Below are positions 13,629 through 22,399 of a DNA stretch of 22,562 bases, piece after piece (the stretch's first letter is position 1; each line of letters opens with the position of its first letter). Below the pieces are notes generated by a model, which worked only from the letters and a program-made list of their open reading frames with translations, searched no databases and was not told where the DNA came from. Location of the stretch: contig JANYDZ010000049.1 in the NCBI GenBank assembly GCA_025363375.1, positions 1 through 22,562 of the forward strand, written 5' to 3'. Made by a program: the position numbers and the translations under genes. The stretch comes from Hyphomicrobiales bacterium. GTDB taxonomy: Bacteria > Pseudomonadota > Alphaproteobacteria > Rhizobiales > Beijerinckiaceae.

Positions 13629-14933
13629 ATGAGCTTTTCAAACTCCCGTGGTATTTTGCTGGGCGGCGCGGCGATTGTGGCCCTGATCGTCGCTGCGGGT
13701 CAGGCGCAAGCCGGCGGCTTTGCGCCGCGCGAACAGAGCGCCGAGGGGCAGGGGGCCTCGTTCGCCGGCGTTGGCGCTGGCGCTGGCGGCCTGTCCGCAA
13801 TGTTCTGGAACCCCGCGACCTTGACCAATATCCCGGGCTGGCAGACGTCGTTGCAATTGTCGGGCATTCTGCCTTATGCGAGCAATACACCGAGCCCCGC
13901 CACGCCTACCGCAGCCCTGGGCGCGACCGGCAACCAGGCGGGCAGTGCGCTGCTGCCTTCGACCTACATGAGTTACCAGATCAACGATCAATTATGGGCG
14001 GGCCTTGCCATCAACACGCCCTTCGGGCTTGGCACGCAGAACCCGCGCCCGTCGGCTCCGCAGCTCTGGGGCCTGACCACGACGGTTTTCAGCACCGACA
14101 TCAATCCGACCCTCGCTTATAAAATCAATGAGTATGTCTCGGTCGGCGCCGGCCTCGAAGTGATGTACTTCAAGGTTCGCCAGACGCAGGGGCTCGCGGC
14201 TGTCGCCGCCCCGCCCGTCGCCATCCTCCAGACCGACAAATGGGGCGTGGGCTTCACAGCAGGCGTGACTTTGAAGCCGATGGCTGGCACCGAAATTGGC
14301 ATTGGCTACCGGTCGATGGTCAAGCAGAACACGAAAGGCACGGCGACGTTTCCGCAGGCCCCCTTCCTCGGTGTCCCCAACCCGATCACCGCTAATTTCA
14401 ACCTGCCCGAGACCGTCACAATTGGCCTGCGCCAACGGATCACTCCCGAGATCACGTTGCTCGCGGGCTATGAATGGACCAACTGGAGCCGCATCGACAC
14501 GCTCACCGCGATTTCCACAGGTGGCGTCACGCCGGCCGGAACGGTTCTGGCCACGCAGAACCTGCGTTACAAGAATGGCTGGATGGCGTCGCTCGGCGGC
14601 GAGTATCAATACAATCCGCAATGGAAATTCCGCGGCGGCGTGGCTTTTGAAAAGGCTCCGATCGACAACACCAATCGCGGCGTGACATTGCTCGACACCG
14701 ATCGTATCTGGACATCGCTTGGCGCGACCTACCGCATGAACAACAAGCTGTCGTTCGATGTCGCCTATTCGCATGTCTTCGGCAAATCCGGGACGATCTT
14801 CATTCCCGCCAGCGCGACAATCCCGATCAGCTACACGGGAACGACCAAGGCACACGTCGATATCATTTCGGTGGGCCTGAACTACCGTTGGGACGATCCC
14901 AAGGTCACCGCGCCGATCTTCGCCAAGCACTGA
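13629..14933 (+). CDS. FadL/OmpP1/TodX-family outer-membrane transport protein
   Basis: A 434-residue beta-barrel of the family that moves long-chain fatty acids or other hydrophobic compounds across the outer membrane. A signal peptide ends at AQA (28), giving a mature N-terminus GGFAPREQSAEGQGASFAGVG. The start of the mature protein with REQSA corresponds to the FadL hatch region, and FWNPATL (59-65) is the family's NPA motif. The remainder shows repeated amphipathic strands, for example VTIGLRQRITPEITLLAGYEW and DIISVGLNYRW near the C-terminus. The start ATG 13629 has GAGGGA four bases upstream and opens a good signal peptide; a longer frame from 13536 lacks these. An intrinsic terminator follows. 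The true ligand is unknown. Confidence 0.92.
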   Translation: MSFSNSRGILLGGAAIVALIVAAGQAQAGGFAPREQSAEGQGASFAGVGAGAGGLSAMFWNPATLTNIPGWQTSLQLSGILPYASNTPSPATPTAALGATGNQAGSALLPSTYMSYQINDQLWAGLAINTPFGLGTQNPRPSAPQLWGLTTTVFSTDINPTLAYKINEYVSVGAGLEVMYFKVRQTQGLAAVAAPPVAILQTDKWGVGFTAGVTLKPMAGTEIGIGYRSMVKQNTKGTATFPQAPFLGVPNPITANFNLPETVTIGLRQRITPEITLLAGYEWTNWSRIDTLTAISTGGVTPAGTVLATQNLRYKNGWMASLGGEYQYNPQWKFRGGVAFEKAPIDNTNRGVTLLDTDRIWTSLGATYRMNNKLSFDVAYSHVFGKSGTIFIPASATIPISYTGTTKAHVDIISVGLNYRWDDPKVTAPIFAKH

Positions 14934-14956
14934 GGTTTGCCGGACGTGATTTCGAG

Positions 14957-14982
14957 AGGCCGGGCCAAGCGCCCGGCCTTTT
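14957..14982 (+). terminator. Rho-independent terminator of the FadL-type gene
   Basis: A 9-bp perfect stem (AGGCCGGGC at 14957-14965 with GCCCGGCCT at 14971-14979) with a 5-base loop, followed by TTTTC. It lies 24 bases after the stop codon. Confidence 0.88.
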
Positions 14983-15061
14983 CGATTCCGCGCCTTTCCA
15001 TCTGAACCCGCTTGGTTCAAATCTGGATAAATAATGGCAATTGCGAATCAGTCTTCCCATT

Positions 15062-15077
15062 TTTGTGAGAACACAAA
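15062..15077. other. Small inverted repeat in the AT-rich gap between convergent genes
   Basis: TTTGTG-AGAA-CACAAA lies in the unusually AT-rich gap (14983-15149) between the convergent FadL-type and phaC genes. On the minus strand the phaC stop is followed by T-rich DNA before this hairpin, so it may help end phaC transcripts. The evidence is weak. Confidence 0.3.
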
Positions 15078-15149
15078 GGTGATATAGTTTACATGACAGT
15101 CAATAATAAGAACAAATATCAAACATACAAAAAACAACGCGCTATTTTG

Positions 15150-17093
15150 TCACGCCTTGACCCGAACATATGTTCCAGGCGCGTCGCATAGAGGCTTGAG
15201 CGCGCCATCGCCCGGCGTGCGCGCGGCGATTGTGGCGGGCGCTTGCGCGATGAGCCAGGCGAGCCAGTCATTCCACCACGAGCCCGGTGTTTCGTTCGCT
15301 TTCGCCAGCCAGTCGTCGAATGATCCCACCGGCGGCCCGCCCGTCCAGAACTGGTATTTGGGCGCTTCGGCCGGGTTGACGACGCCGGCGATATGGCCTG
15401 AACCCGAGAGGACATAGCGCATTTCCCCGCCAAAGAACCTGGCGCCCGCAAAGACGGAACGGGCGGGAGCGATATGGTCCTCGCGGGTCGCCAGATTGTA
15501 GATGGGGATGACGACATGCCGCAGGTCAAGCCGCCGGCCGAGAATATCCATCATGCCCTTCGTCAGATTGTTCTCAAGATAGCAATTGCGCAGATAGAAG
15601 GAATGATTGGCCTTCGGCATACGCGTGGAATCTGAATTCCAGACCAGCAGATCGAAAGCCGGCGGTTCCTTGCCCTTGAGATAATTATTGACGAAATAGG
15701 ACCAGATCAGCTCGTTCGGGCGCAACATATTGAACGCGCCCGCCATCTCCCGCCCCTCAAGATATCCCGTTTCGGCCATCGACGCCTCGATGGAGCGGAT
15801 GCGCGCTTCGTCGATGAAGTGCTTGAGTTCGCCGGGATCGGTAAAGTCCACCTGGGTCGTGAACAGCGTGGCGCTGGATATGCGTTTGTCGCCAACCGCG
15901 GCCATATAGGCCAGCGTGATCGACAGGAGCGTGCCGCCGACGCAATAGCCGATGGCCGAGATGTCCTTTTCCCCGGTGGCTTTTTCGATCGCGTCGAGCG
16001 CGGCGAGCACGCCGTCGCGCACATAAGCGTCAAAACCCATCTCCGCCTGGCGCTCATCAGGATTGACCCAGGAGACCATAAACACCGTCAGTCCCTGCGC
16101 CACAGCCCAGCGCACGAAGCTCTTGGCCGGGTTGAGGTCGAGAATGTAGAATTTGTTGATCCAGGGCGGCACGATCAGCAGAGGGCGCTTGAAGACCTGC
16201 GGCGTCGTCGGCGTGTATTGGATGAGTTCGAACAGATCGTTGCGAAACACAACCTTGCCCGGCGTCGCCGCCATGTTCACGCCAAGCTCGAATTGCGAGG
16301 CGTCGGCTTGCCGTATGCGCAATTGCCCCTTGCCGGCTTCCATGTCGCTGGCCAGCATTTTCATGCCGCGCACCAGATTGTCGCCGTTTTCCCGAATGGT
16401 TTCACGCAGCAATTCGGGATTGGTCGGCAGGAAGTTCGAGGGCGAGACGGCGCCCGCGATCTGGCGGAGGTAGAACTGTGCCCGTTCACGCGATTGTGGA
16501 TCGACGCTCTCGGCCTGCTCAACCAGATCGCCCGCCCAGTGCGTTGTCAGGGAGTAGGCCTGGCGTAGAAAATCGAACAACGGATTTTCCCGCCATTGTG
16601 GATCGGCAAAACGTTTGTCCTGGGGGTCCGGGGCAACAACCGGCTGCACGTCTTGTCCGGAAAGGCGATGCATGGTGCGCGACCAAAGCTCGATGAAATT
16701 GCCGGAAATAGCCGATTGCGCCTGCATCGCGCGCTTGGGATCGGCAAGCCAGTATTCGGCGACGCCCCCCAATGTGCGCGCGACATCGCCGATCATGTCG
16801 GCTGCGCCTGTGTCGAGGCGCGTGTTGCGGGCGCCCTGCGCGTAAGCGGCGGCGACCCTTGCGCCCTCGGTGACCAGCAGCGAGAGGTTGCTCGCCAGCC
16901 TGTCGAAGTCGGGGCCGGGCTTGCGCGCCTCTCCGCCGCTCTCGGGACGCGGTTGACCGGGTGGCTCAAGGGGCGCTGCAATGACCGCCTTTTTTCGCAG
17001 AACACGAGGTTTCGACGCGTCTGCGTAAGGTGCGGCCGCGCGGACCTTCAAGGATTTGCGTTTACCGCTCGATTTCTTCACACCCGCCGCCAT
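15150..17093 (-). CDS. phaC: Class I poly(3-hydroxyalkanoate) synthase
   Basis: A 647-residue granule-associated enzyme that polymerises 3-hydroxyacyl-CoA into PHA storage polymer. The alpha/beta-hydrolase core shows the lipase-like box GYCVGG with catalytic Cys384, the Asp in REDHIAP (Asp539) and the His in GSGHIAGVVNP (His567). PPWINKFYILDLNPAKSFVRW (309-329) and FMVSWVNPD (338-346) are diagnostic of PhaC. The N-terminal PhaC domain begins near residue 165 (PQWRENPLFDFLRQAY). It is preceded by about 60 basic, low-complexity residues (KKSSGKRKSLKV), making it somewhat longer than the usual class I length near 590. The ATG at 17093 has a weak ribosome binding site, so the true start could lie within the basic extension. 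No phaA, phaB or phasin gene is adjacent. Confidence 0.96.
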   Translation of the reverse strand: MAAGVKKSSGKRKSLKVRAAAPYADASKPRVLRKKAVIAAPLEPPGQPRPESGGEARKPGPDFDRLASNLSLLVTEGARVAAAYAQGARNTRLDTGAADMIGDVARTLGGVAEYWLADPKRAMQAQSAISGNFIELWSRTMHRLSGQDVQPVVAPDPQDKRFADPQWRENPLFDFLRQAYSLTTHWAGDLVEQAESVDPQSRERAQFYLRQIAGAVSPSNFLPTNPELLRETIRENGDNLVRGMKMLASDMEAGKGQLRIRQADASQFELGVNMAATPGKVVFRNDLFELIQYTPTTPQVFKRPLLIVPPWINKFYILDLNPAKSFVRWAVAQGLTVFMVSWVNPDERQAEMGFDAYVRDGVLAALDAIEKATGEKDISAIGYCVGGTLLSITLAYMAAVGDKRISSATLFTTQVDFTDPGELKHFIDEARIRSIEASMAETGYLEGREMAGAFNMLRPNELIWSYFVNNYLKGKEPPAFDLLVWNSDSTRMPKANHSFYLRNCYLENNLTKGMMDILGRRLDLRHVVIPIYNLATREDHIAPARSVFAGARFFGGEMRYVLSGSGHIAGVVNPAEAPKYQFWTGGPPVGSFDDWLAKANETPGSWWNDWLAWLIAQAPATIAARTPGDGALKPLCDAPGTYVRVKA

Positions 17094-17260
17094 GGCAAAA
17101 TCTTTCTTGCGGAGGGCCTTTGGCCGCTCCGTCGTTGCAATATATTATGCTTCTATCCGGTTTGCCGGAATGGCTCCATTGGACAAAAGCCGTCCATTAA
17201 AACCGGGGCGCGTAAAACCATGGCTCGCGACAGCGACGGATTCATGGCATGATAGGTCCC

Positions 17261-17716
17261 ATGTTGACTCGCGCCTCCCTGATCATCGTTTTTGCACTGG
17301 CCGCCTGCGCCACGCCGGCTTTGGCGCAGGAACCGTCGCGCGGCGCGACCATCGTGGAAACGCCGATCGAGGCGATCATGCGTTTCAAACTGCGCGCCGA
17401 TCCCGTCGAACCTATGGATTTCGTCAAAAAATCGCGCCCGCCGGAGGATCAACTGCAATATATCCCGGTGGGCGCGCCGCCCGAACAACCGGTAAAGCCG
17501 TTGCTTACTTTTGAGGCGCTCAAGGCGAAAGAGGCCGCGCTCGACGGCGTGCGCGCCCGACATGATCGGATTGGGCGCCGCGCGCCGCCAAAAGTCAAAG
17601 TGAATTCGGTCGCCTATGCTCCCAAACCGCCCCAGTTGAAAAAAAGAACGCGCTGCCTGATCACCTGCGTCGTCGATCCCAGGCTCAAGCGCGAAGGGCC
17701 AAATCTGCTGCAATAG
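17261..17716 (+). CDS. Small exported protein or lipoprotein, hypothetical
   Basis: A 151-residue protein I do not recognise. The N-terminus is a signal sequence (MLTRASLIIVFALAAC). LAAC (13-16) fits a lipobox, giving a possible lipid-modified Cys16, but a conventional cleavage at ALA-QEP (about 22) is also possible. The mature part is Pro/Lys/Arg rich without clear domain motifs. CLITC (132-136) near the C-terminus offers a possible disulfide. I prefer ATG 17261 (AGG four bases upstream); ATG 17249 is an in-frame alternative adding four residues. It is divergent from phaC across about 165 bases and 58 bases ahead of the aminotransferase, so either could share control with it. Coding is likely because of the intact signal sequence. 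Confidence 0.7.
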   Translation: MLTRASLIIVFALAACATPALAQEPSRGATIVETPIEAIMRFKLRADPVEPMDFVKKSRPPEDQLQYIPVGAPPEQPVKPLLTFEALKAKEAALDGVRARHDRIGRRAPPKVKVNSVAYAPKPPQLKKRTRCLITCVVDPRLKREGPNLLQ

Positions 17717-17774
17717 GCAATGGCCCGACGCTTGGGGATCGGTTAGTTTCGCTGGGGATTTGCGAGGTCGAGAG

Positions 17775-18992
17775 ATGAGCGATTTTCATCGGGTAAAACG
17801 ATTGCCGCCCTATGTGTTCGAACAGGTCAACCGCCTGAAGGCGCAGGCGCGCGCCAATGGCGCCGACATCGTTGATCTCGGCATGGGCAATCCCGATCTG
17901 CCCGCCCCGGCGCATGTCATAGCCAAGCTCGTGGAGACCGCGGGCAAGCCACGCACCGACCGTTACTCCGCGTCAAAAGGCATTGCGGGGTTGCGCCGCG
18001 CGCAGGCCGGCTATTACGAACGCCGCTTTGGCGTCAAGCTCAATCCCGACACGCAAGTGGTGGCGACCCTTGGCTCAAAAGAGGGTTTCGCCAACATGGC
18101 GCAGGCGATCACGGCGCCTGGCGATGTCGTGATCGTGCCAAACCCCTCCTATCCCATCCACGCTTTCGGCTTTCTGATCGCCGGCGGCGTCATTCGCTCC
18201 GTCGACGCCGATCCGACGCCCGACTTTTTCGTCAATCTGGAACGCGCGGTTGTCCACTCGATCCCCAAGCCCATCGCGGTCGTCGTCTGCTATCCCGCCA
18301 ACCCCACGGCGAAGATCGCCTCGCTCGATTTTTACAAAGAGCTCGTCGCGTTCGCCAAAAAGCATGAAATCTTCATCCTCTCCGATCTCGCCTACGCCGA
18401 AGTCTACTTCGACGACAATCCGCCGCCCTCCGTGCTGCAGGTGAACGGCGCAAACGACGTGACGGTGGAATTCACTTCGATGTCGAAGACCTATTCGATG
18501 GCGGGCTGGCGCATCGGTTTTGCCGTCGGCAACGAGCGCCTTCTCGCCGCGCTCGCCCGCGTAAAATCCTACCTCGACTACGGCGCTTTTACGCCTATCC
18601 AGGTGGCGGCGGCGGCGGCGCTCAACGGCCCCGACGATTGCATCCGCGAGATGCGCATGACCTATCGGCGTCGCCGCGATGTGCTGGTTGAGAGCTTTGC
18701 ACAGGCCGGCTGGGAAATTCCCGCGCCCCAGGCGACCATGTTCGCCTGGGTGCCGGTGCCGGAAAAGTTCCGTCATCTGGGCTCGCTCGAATTTTCCAAG
18801 CTCATGATCGAGAAGGCGGACGTCGCCGTCTCGCCCGGCATCGGCTTTGGCGAATTCGGCGACGATTACGTGCGGCTGGCGATTGTCGAGAACGAGCAGC
18901 GCATCCGGCAGGCCGCGCGGGGCGTGAAGCGGTTCTTCGAGGGGGCGGATCAGATATTGCACAATGTGGTGCGGTTGAAAAAGCCGGCGTAA
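17775..18992 (+). CDS. Class I/II PLP-dependent aminotransferase (AlaC / LL-diaminopimelate aminotransferase-like)
   Basis: A 405-residue cytoplasmic fold-type I aminotransferase. PLP-site features are NPDLPAP (39-45), SKEGFANM (101-108), PNPSYPIH (122-129), CYPANPTAK with Asn176 (172-180), SDLAYAEVYFD with Asp204 and Tyr207 (203-213), and the lysine motif SMSKTYSMAGWRIGF with Lys238 and Arg246. The closely similar group is variously annotated as glutamate-pyruvate aminotransferase AlaC or LL-diaminopimelate aminotransferase; sequence alone does not decide. The start has GAGG seven bases before the ATG at 17775. The glycosyltransferase TTG start lies two bases after the stop, so the two are translationally close and probably one operon. 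Confidence 0.93.
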   Translation: MSDFHRVKRLPPYVFEQVNRLKAQARANGADIVDLGMGNPDLPAPAHVIAKLVETAGKPRTDRYSASKGIAGLRRAQAGYYERRFGVKLNPDTQVVATLGSKEGFANMAQAITAPGDVVIVPNPSYPIHAFGFLIAGGVIRSVDADPTPDFFVNLERAVVHSIPKPIAVVVCYPANPTAKIASLDFYKELVAFAKKHEIFILSDLAYAEVYFDDNPPPSVLQVNGANDVTVEFTSMSKTYSMAGWRIGFAVGNERLLAALARVKSYLDYGAFTPIQVAAAAALNGPDDCIREMRMTYRRRRDVLVESFAQAGWEIPAPQATMFAWVPVPEKFRHLGSLEFSKLMIEKADVAVSPGIGFGEFGDDYVRLAIVENEQRIRQAARGVKRFFEGADQILHNVVRLKKPA

Positions 18993-18994
18993 CG

Positions 18995-20215
18995 TTGAAA
19001 ATCCTCTTCGTCCACCAGAACTTCCCCGCCCAGTACAGGCATCTGGCGCCCGCGCTCGCGGCGCGCGGGCACGACGTTGCCGCCCTCGCCGCTGAAACGG
19101 CGAAGACGCAGACGTCCATCCGCACCTTGCGCTACAAATTCAATGTCCCGGAGCCCGACCGAAACATCTTCCGCTTCGCTACCGACATGGCGAGCCGCCT
19201 GCACCGCGCCGAAGTCGTCGCCAGCGCGGCGATGCAATTGCGCGACAGGGCCAAATACGCGCCCGACGTGATCTGCGGCCATATCGGCTGGGGCGAAACC
19301 TTCTTTCTCAAGGAGGTCTGGCCGGATGCGAAACTCGTCCTTTACGCCGAGTTTTTCTACGCCACCCGCGGCAGGGACGTTGACTTCGATCCTGAATATC
19401 AGAAGCTGGAATTCCCCACGCGCATGAACGTGGTCGCGCGCACCGCAGGCTTGCTGCTGGCGCTGGCTTCCGCCGACCGCATCCTGGCTCCCACGCGCTG
19501 GCAGGCGGGCACTTTCCCCAGCGGGTTGCGCGAACGCATCGACGTCATCCACGACGGCATCGATACGAAACATGTCTGCCCGTCGACGACGGCGAGCGTC
19601 GATTTTGGTCCCAATGTCCCGAAGTTCCGCGCCGGCGATGAAGTCCTCACCTTCGTCAACCGGAACCTTGAGCCCTATCGCGGCTACCACATTTTTATGC
19701 GCGCGTTGCCCAAAGTGCTCGCGGCGCGGCCCAATGCGCATGTCGTGCTCGTCGGCGGCGACGGCGTGAGCTACGGCACGCGCTCGCCCGACGGGCGCAG
19801 CTGGAAGGAGATCGTCCTGTCCGAAATGCGCGACAAGCTCGACTTCAAACGCGTGCATTTCGTCGGCAATGTGGCGTATCCCGTATTCCTGGATCTCCTG
19901 CGGGTTTCGCGCGCGCACGCCTATCTGACCTACCCCTTCGTGCTCTCGTGGTCGATGCTCGAAGCCATGAGCGCCGGAGCGCTTGTCGTGGGTTCGCGCA
20001 CGCCGCCTGTGGAAGAAGTCGTTCGGCACGGCGTCAACGGACTGCTGGTCGATTTCTTCGATGTGGATAAATGGGCGGAGACCCTCATCGAGACGCTCGC
20101 GCATCCGCAGAAATTCACGCGCTTGCGCGAAGCCGCGCGACAGACCATTCTCGACGCCTATGATTTGCAAAGCGTCTGCCTGCCGAAGATGATCGAGTTG
20201 GTGGAGCGGGCGTGA
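18995..20215 (+). CDS. Glycosyltransferase family 4-like protein (TTG start)
   Basis: A 406-residue GT-B-fold glycosyltransferase, presumably transferring a sugar to an envelope or capsular acceptor. The N-terminal domain starts KILFVHQNFPAQYRHLAPAL (2-21). A linker region has DRILAPTRWQAGTFP (161-175). The C-terminal nucleotide-sugar domain has NLEPYRGYHIFMRALP (224-239) and SWSMLEAMSAGALVVGS (318-334), with the second Glu of the EX7E motif at Glu323. The first Glu position appears to be Phe315 (TYPFVLSWSMLE). The start is TTG, needed because the conserved first strand begins immediately; it lies two bases after the aminotransferase stop, with no strong ribosome binding site, suggesting coupling. 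Donor and acceptor are unknown. Confidence 0.9.
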   Translation: MKILFVHQNFPAQYRHLAPALAARGHDVAALAAETAKTQTSIRTLRYKFNVPEPDRNIFRFATDMASRLHRAEVVASAAMQLRDRAKYAPDVICGHIGWGETFFLKEVWPDAKLVLYAEFFYATRGRDVDFDPEYQKLEFPTRMNVVARTAGLLLALASADRILAPTRWQAGTFPSGLRERIDVIHDGIDTKHVCPSTTASVDFGPNVPKFRAGDEVLTFVNRNLEPYRGYHIFMRALPKVLAARPNAHVVLVGGDGVSYGTRSPDGRSWKEIVLSEMRDKLDFKRVHFVGNVAYPVFLDLLRVSRAHAYLTYPFVLSWSMLEAMSAGALVVGSRTPPVEEVVRHGVNGLLVDFFDVDKWAETLIETLAHPQKFTRLREAARQTILDAYDLQSVCLPKMIELVERA

Positions 20216-20267
20216 GGCCGACTTCGAATTGCCCGCGCGCAATCGCCCGCGCCGAATGGAGACGATG

Positions 20268-21317
20268 ATGCGGATGCGAAAATCAACGGGCGCCCTTGGC
20301 GCGGGCGCGCTGATCGCCTCGCTTTTCAACGCGGCGCCGGCGTCCGCGCAGGAGTCCGTCGCGAGTTTCTACAAGGGCAAGAACATCACCTTGCTGGTGG
20401 GCTCGACGCCGGGCGGCGGTTACGACACTTACGCCCGGATGCTGCAGCGGCACATGTCCAGACACATGCCTGGCAATCCCGGCGTCATCGTTTCCAACAT
20501 GCCGGGAGCCGGCAGCAACATCGCGGCGAACTACATTTACAATGTGGCGCCGAAGGATGGCACCTCCATCGGCGCGCTCTACGGCGGCGCGCCGCTCGAA
20601 CCGTTGATCGGGCAGACGCCCGTGCAGCACGATCCCGCGAAAACGCAATATATCGGCAGCGCCAACAACGATGTCTATGTCTGCGTCGCGCGCAAGGACG
20701 CAAGCGTCGCGTCCTTCGAAGAGCTGTTCCAGAAGGAGTTGCTCGTCGGCGCCGGCACGGCAAGCTCGACGTCGGATTTTCCCGCCGTGCTCAACGCCGC
20801 GCTCGGCACGAAATTCAAGCTGGTTCTGGGTTATCCCGGCAGCCGCGAGATCGCGCTCGCGGTCGACAAGAAGGAAGTCTGGGGCGCTTGCGGCTTTGCC
20901 TGGCCGTCCGTCGCGGTGACGAATTCCGGCTGGTTTGGCGCGCCGGATTCTTCGATGAGGGTCCTCGCGCAAACTCATGCGCAGGGCCACGCCGAACTTA
21001 ACAAGCTGGGCGTGCCCAACGCCATGAGCTTTGCGAAGACCGAGGAGCAACGCGCCATGCTGGAGCTGTTCTTCAGCCAGCAGGTTTTCGGGCGGCCCTA
21101 TGTCGTCTCGCCGGATGTGCCGAAGGAGCGCGTCGAGGCCCTGCGCAAGGCGTTCATGGACACGTTGAAGGACCCGGAACTTCTGGCCGACGCGAAAAAG
21201 GCCAATCTCGAAGTTGATCCGGTCTCCGGCGAGGAGGTTGCGCGGCTTGTCGCCAAGGTTTACGCGGCGCCGAAGAATATTGTCGACAAGATCAAGAAGG
21301 CGCTGTCGTCGTATTGA
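20268..21317 (+). CDS. Bug/TctC-type tripartite tricarboxylate transporter substrate-binding protein, copy 1
   Basis: A 349-residue periplasmic solute-binding protein that would capture a carboxylate and deliver it to a TctA/TctB membrane carrier. A signal peptide ends near ASA-QES (about 28). Family features are FYKGKNITLLVGSTPGGGYD, the ligand-loop motif with the GGGYDTYAR segment, NPGVIVSNMPGAGSN, a conserved binding loop, and VAPKDGTSIG. The start is ATG 20268 because GGAG lies six bases upstream; other ATGs at 20256, 20265 and 20274 are in frame. It is followed by a clearly homologous second copy. No carrier subunit is visible. Ligand is unknown. Confidence 0.92.
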   Translation: MRMRKSTGALGAGALIASLFNAAPASAQESVASFYKGKNITLLVGSTPGGGYDTYARMLQRHMSRHMPGNPGVIVSNMPGAGSNIAANYIYNVAPKDGTSIGALYGGAPLEPLIGQTPVQHDPAKTQYIGSANNDVYVCVARKDASVASFEELFQKELLVGAGTASSTSDFPAVLNAALGTKFKLVLGYPGSREIALAVDKKEVWGACGFAWPSVAVTNSGWFGAPDSSMRVLAQTHAQGHAELNKLGVPNAMSFAKTEEQRAMLELFFSQQVFGRPYVVSPDVPKERVEALRKAFMDTLKDPELLADAKKANLEVDPVSGEEVARLVAKVYAAPKNIVDKIKKALSSY

Positions 21318-21334
21318 TGGGAGCGAACGCGACT

Positions 21335-22387
21335 ATGAAAAGCCGTTTCAAACCGCGCGGGCGCGCGCTGGCGTCGACGCTGGCGCCGGTCCTGCTCTGG
21401 GCGGCGTCCGCCGCGGCGCAGGATTCCGTCGCGCAATTCTACAAGGGCAAACAAATCACTATCATCGTCGGCACGGCGGCGGGCGGCGGCTACGACACGT
21501 ATGCGCGCTTTCTGGCGCGTCACATGAGCCGGCACATTCCCGGCAATCCCGGCATCATCGTCTCCAATATGCCGGGCGCCGGCAGCAATACCGCGGGGAC
21601 TTATCTGGCCAAAGTGGCGCCCAAAGACGGCACGGTGATCGGTTCGATCTTCGGCGGCGCCGTTATCGAACCGCTTATCGGCACGACCACGCCGCAGTAC
21701 GATCCCAGCAAGTTCCACTATCTCGGCAGCGCCAACGACGATGTTTACGTCTGCCTGGCGCGTAAGGACGCGCCGCCGCAATCGTTCGGGGAAACGTTGG
21801 AAAAAGAGATCGTCATGGGCGCCAGCATGGCGTCCTCCAGCTCTGATTTTTCCGCGATTTTGAAAAACACCATAGGCGCCAGATTTAAAATCGTGCTCGG
21901 CTACACCGGCAGCCGCAACATCATGCTCGCCATGGAAAAGAACGAGGTCCAGGGCGCCTGCGGCTTCGCATGGCCGTCGATCAATGTCACCAATCCCAGC
22001 TGGTTTGGCGACAGCGGTTTTGTCCGCGTCGTCGCGCAAACCCACGTTAAGGGACACCCCGAACTCAACGCCATGGGCGTGCCGCTGGCGAGTTCCTTCG
22101 CGCGCACGCCCGAGGAGAAAGCCATCCTCGAACTCTACTTCAGTCACACGCAGTTCGGTCGTCCCTATGTGGCGGCGGCCGAGGTCCCCAATGAGCGCGT
22201 CGAAGCCTTGCGCACGGCCTTCATGGCGACGTTGAAGGATGCGGAGTTCATCGCGGAGGCGAAAAAATTTGGGCTCGATATCGACGCCGTCGAAGGCGAT
22301 GAAGTCCAGCGGTTGATCGCCAATATCTACGCTGCGCCGCCCGCGCTGCTGGCGAAGATCAAGAAGGCGCTGCAGCCGCCGGGCTGA
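21335..22387 (+). CDS. Bug/TctC-type tripartite tricarboxylate transporter substrate-binding protein, copy 2
   Basis: A 350-residue paralogue of the preceding gene with the same layout: a signal peptide (cleavage near AAA-QDS), FYKGKQITIIVG, AGGGYDTYARFLARHMSR, NPGIIVSNMPGAGSN and VAPKDGT. By eye well over half of aligned positions are identical to copy 1, including ACGFAWPS and FGRPYV. Copy 2 lacks two residues after SWFG relative to copy 1. ATG 21335 gives a length matching copy 1. An in-frame ATG at 21317 overlaps the upstream stop by one base and could couple translation; it would add six residues. The pair probably arose by duplication. The amidohydrolase gene converges on it 12 bases downstream. 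Confidence 0.92.
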   Translation: MKSRFKPRGRALASTLAPVLLWAASAAAQDSVAQFYKGKQITIIVGTAAGGGYDTYARFLARHMSRHIPGNPGIIVSNMPGAGSNTAGTYLAKVAPKDGTVIGSIFGGAVIEPLIGTTTPQYDPSKFHYLGSANDDVYVCLARKDAPPQSFGETLEKEIVMGASMASSSSDFSAILKNTIGARFKIVLGYTGSRNIMLAMEKNEVQGACGFAWPSINVTNPSWFGDSGFVRVVAQTHVKGHPELNAMGVPLASSFARTPEEKAILELYFSHTQFGRPYVAAAEVPNERVEALRTAFMATLKDAEFIAEAKKFGLDIDAVEGDEVQRLIANIYAAPPALLAKIKKALQPPG

Positions 22388-22399
22388 AGCTTGAACCGC

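Noticed and set aside
13992..15020. 342-residue minus-strand frame antisense to the FadL-type gene
   Set aside because: It runs through the FadL terminator and has shadow composition.
18950..20329. 459-residue minus-strand frame antisense to the glycosyltransferase
   Set aside because: No conserved motif; the plus-strand GT-B protein explains the region.
21260..22147. 295-residue minus-strand frame antisense to the second solute-binding protein
   Set aside because: A similar shadow occurs over the first copy, as expected from paralogous sense genes.
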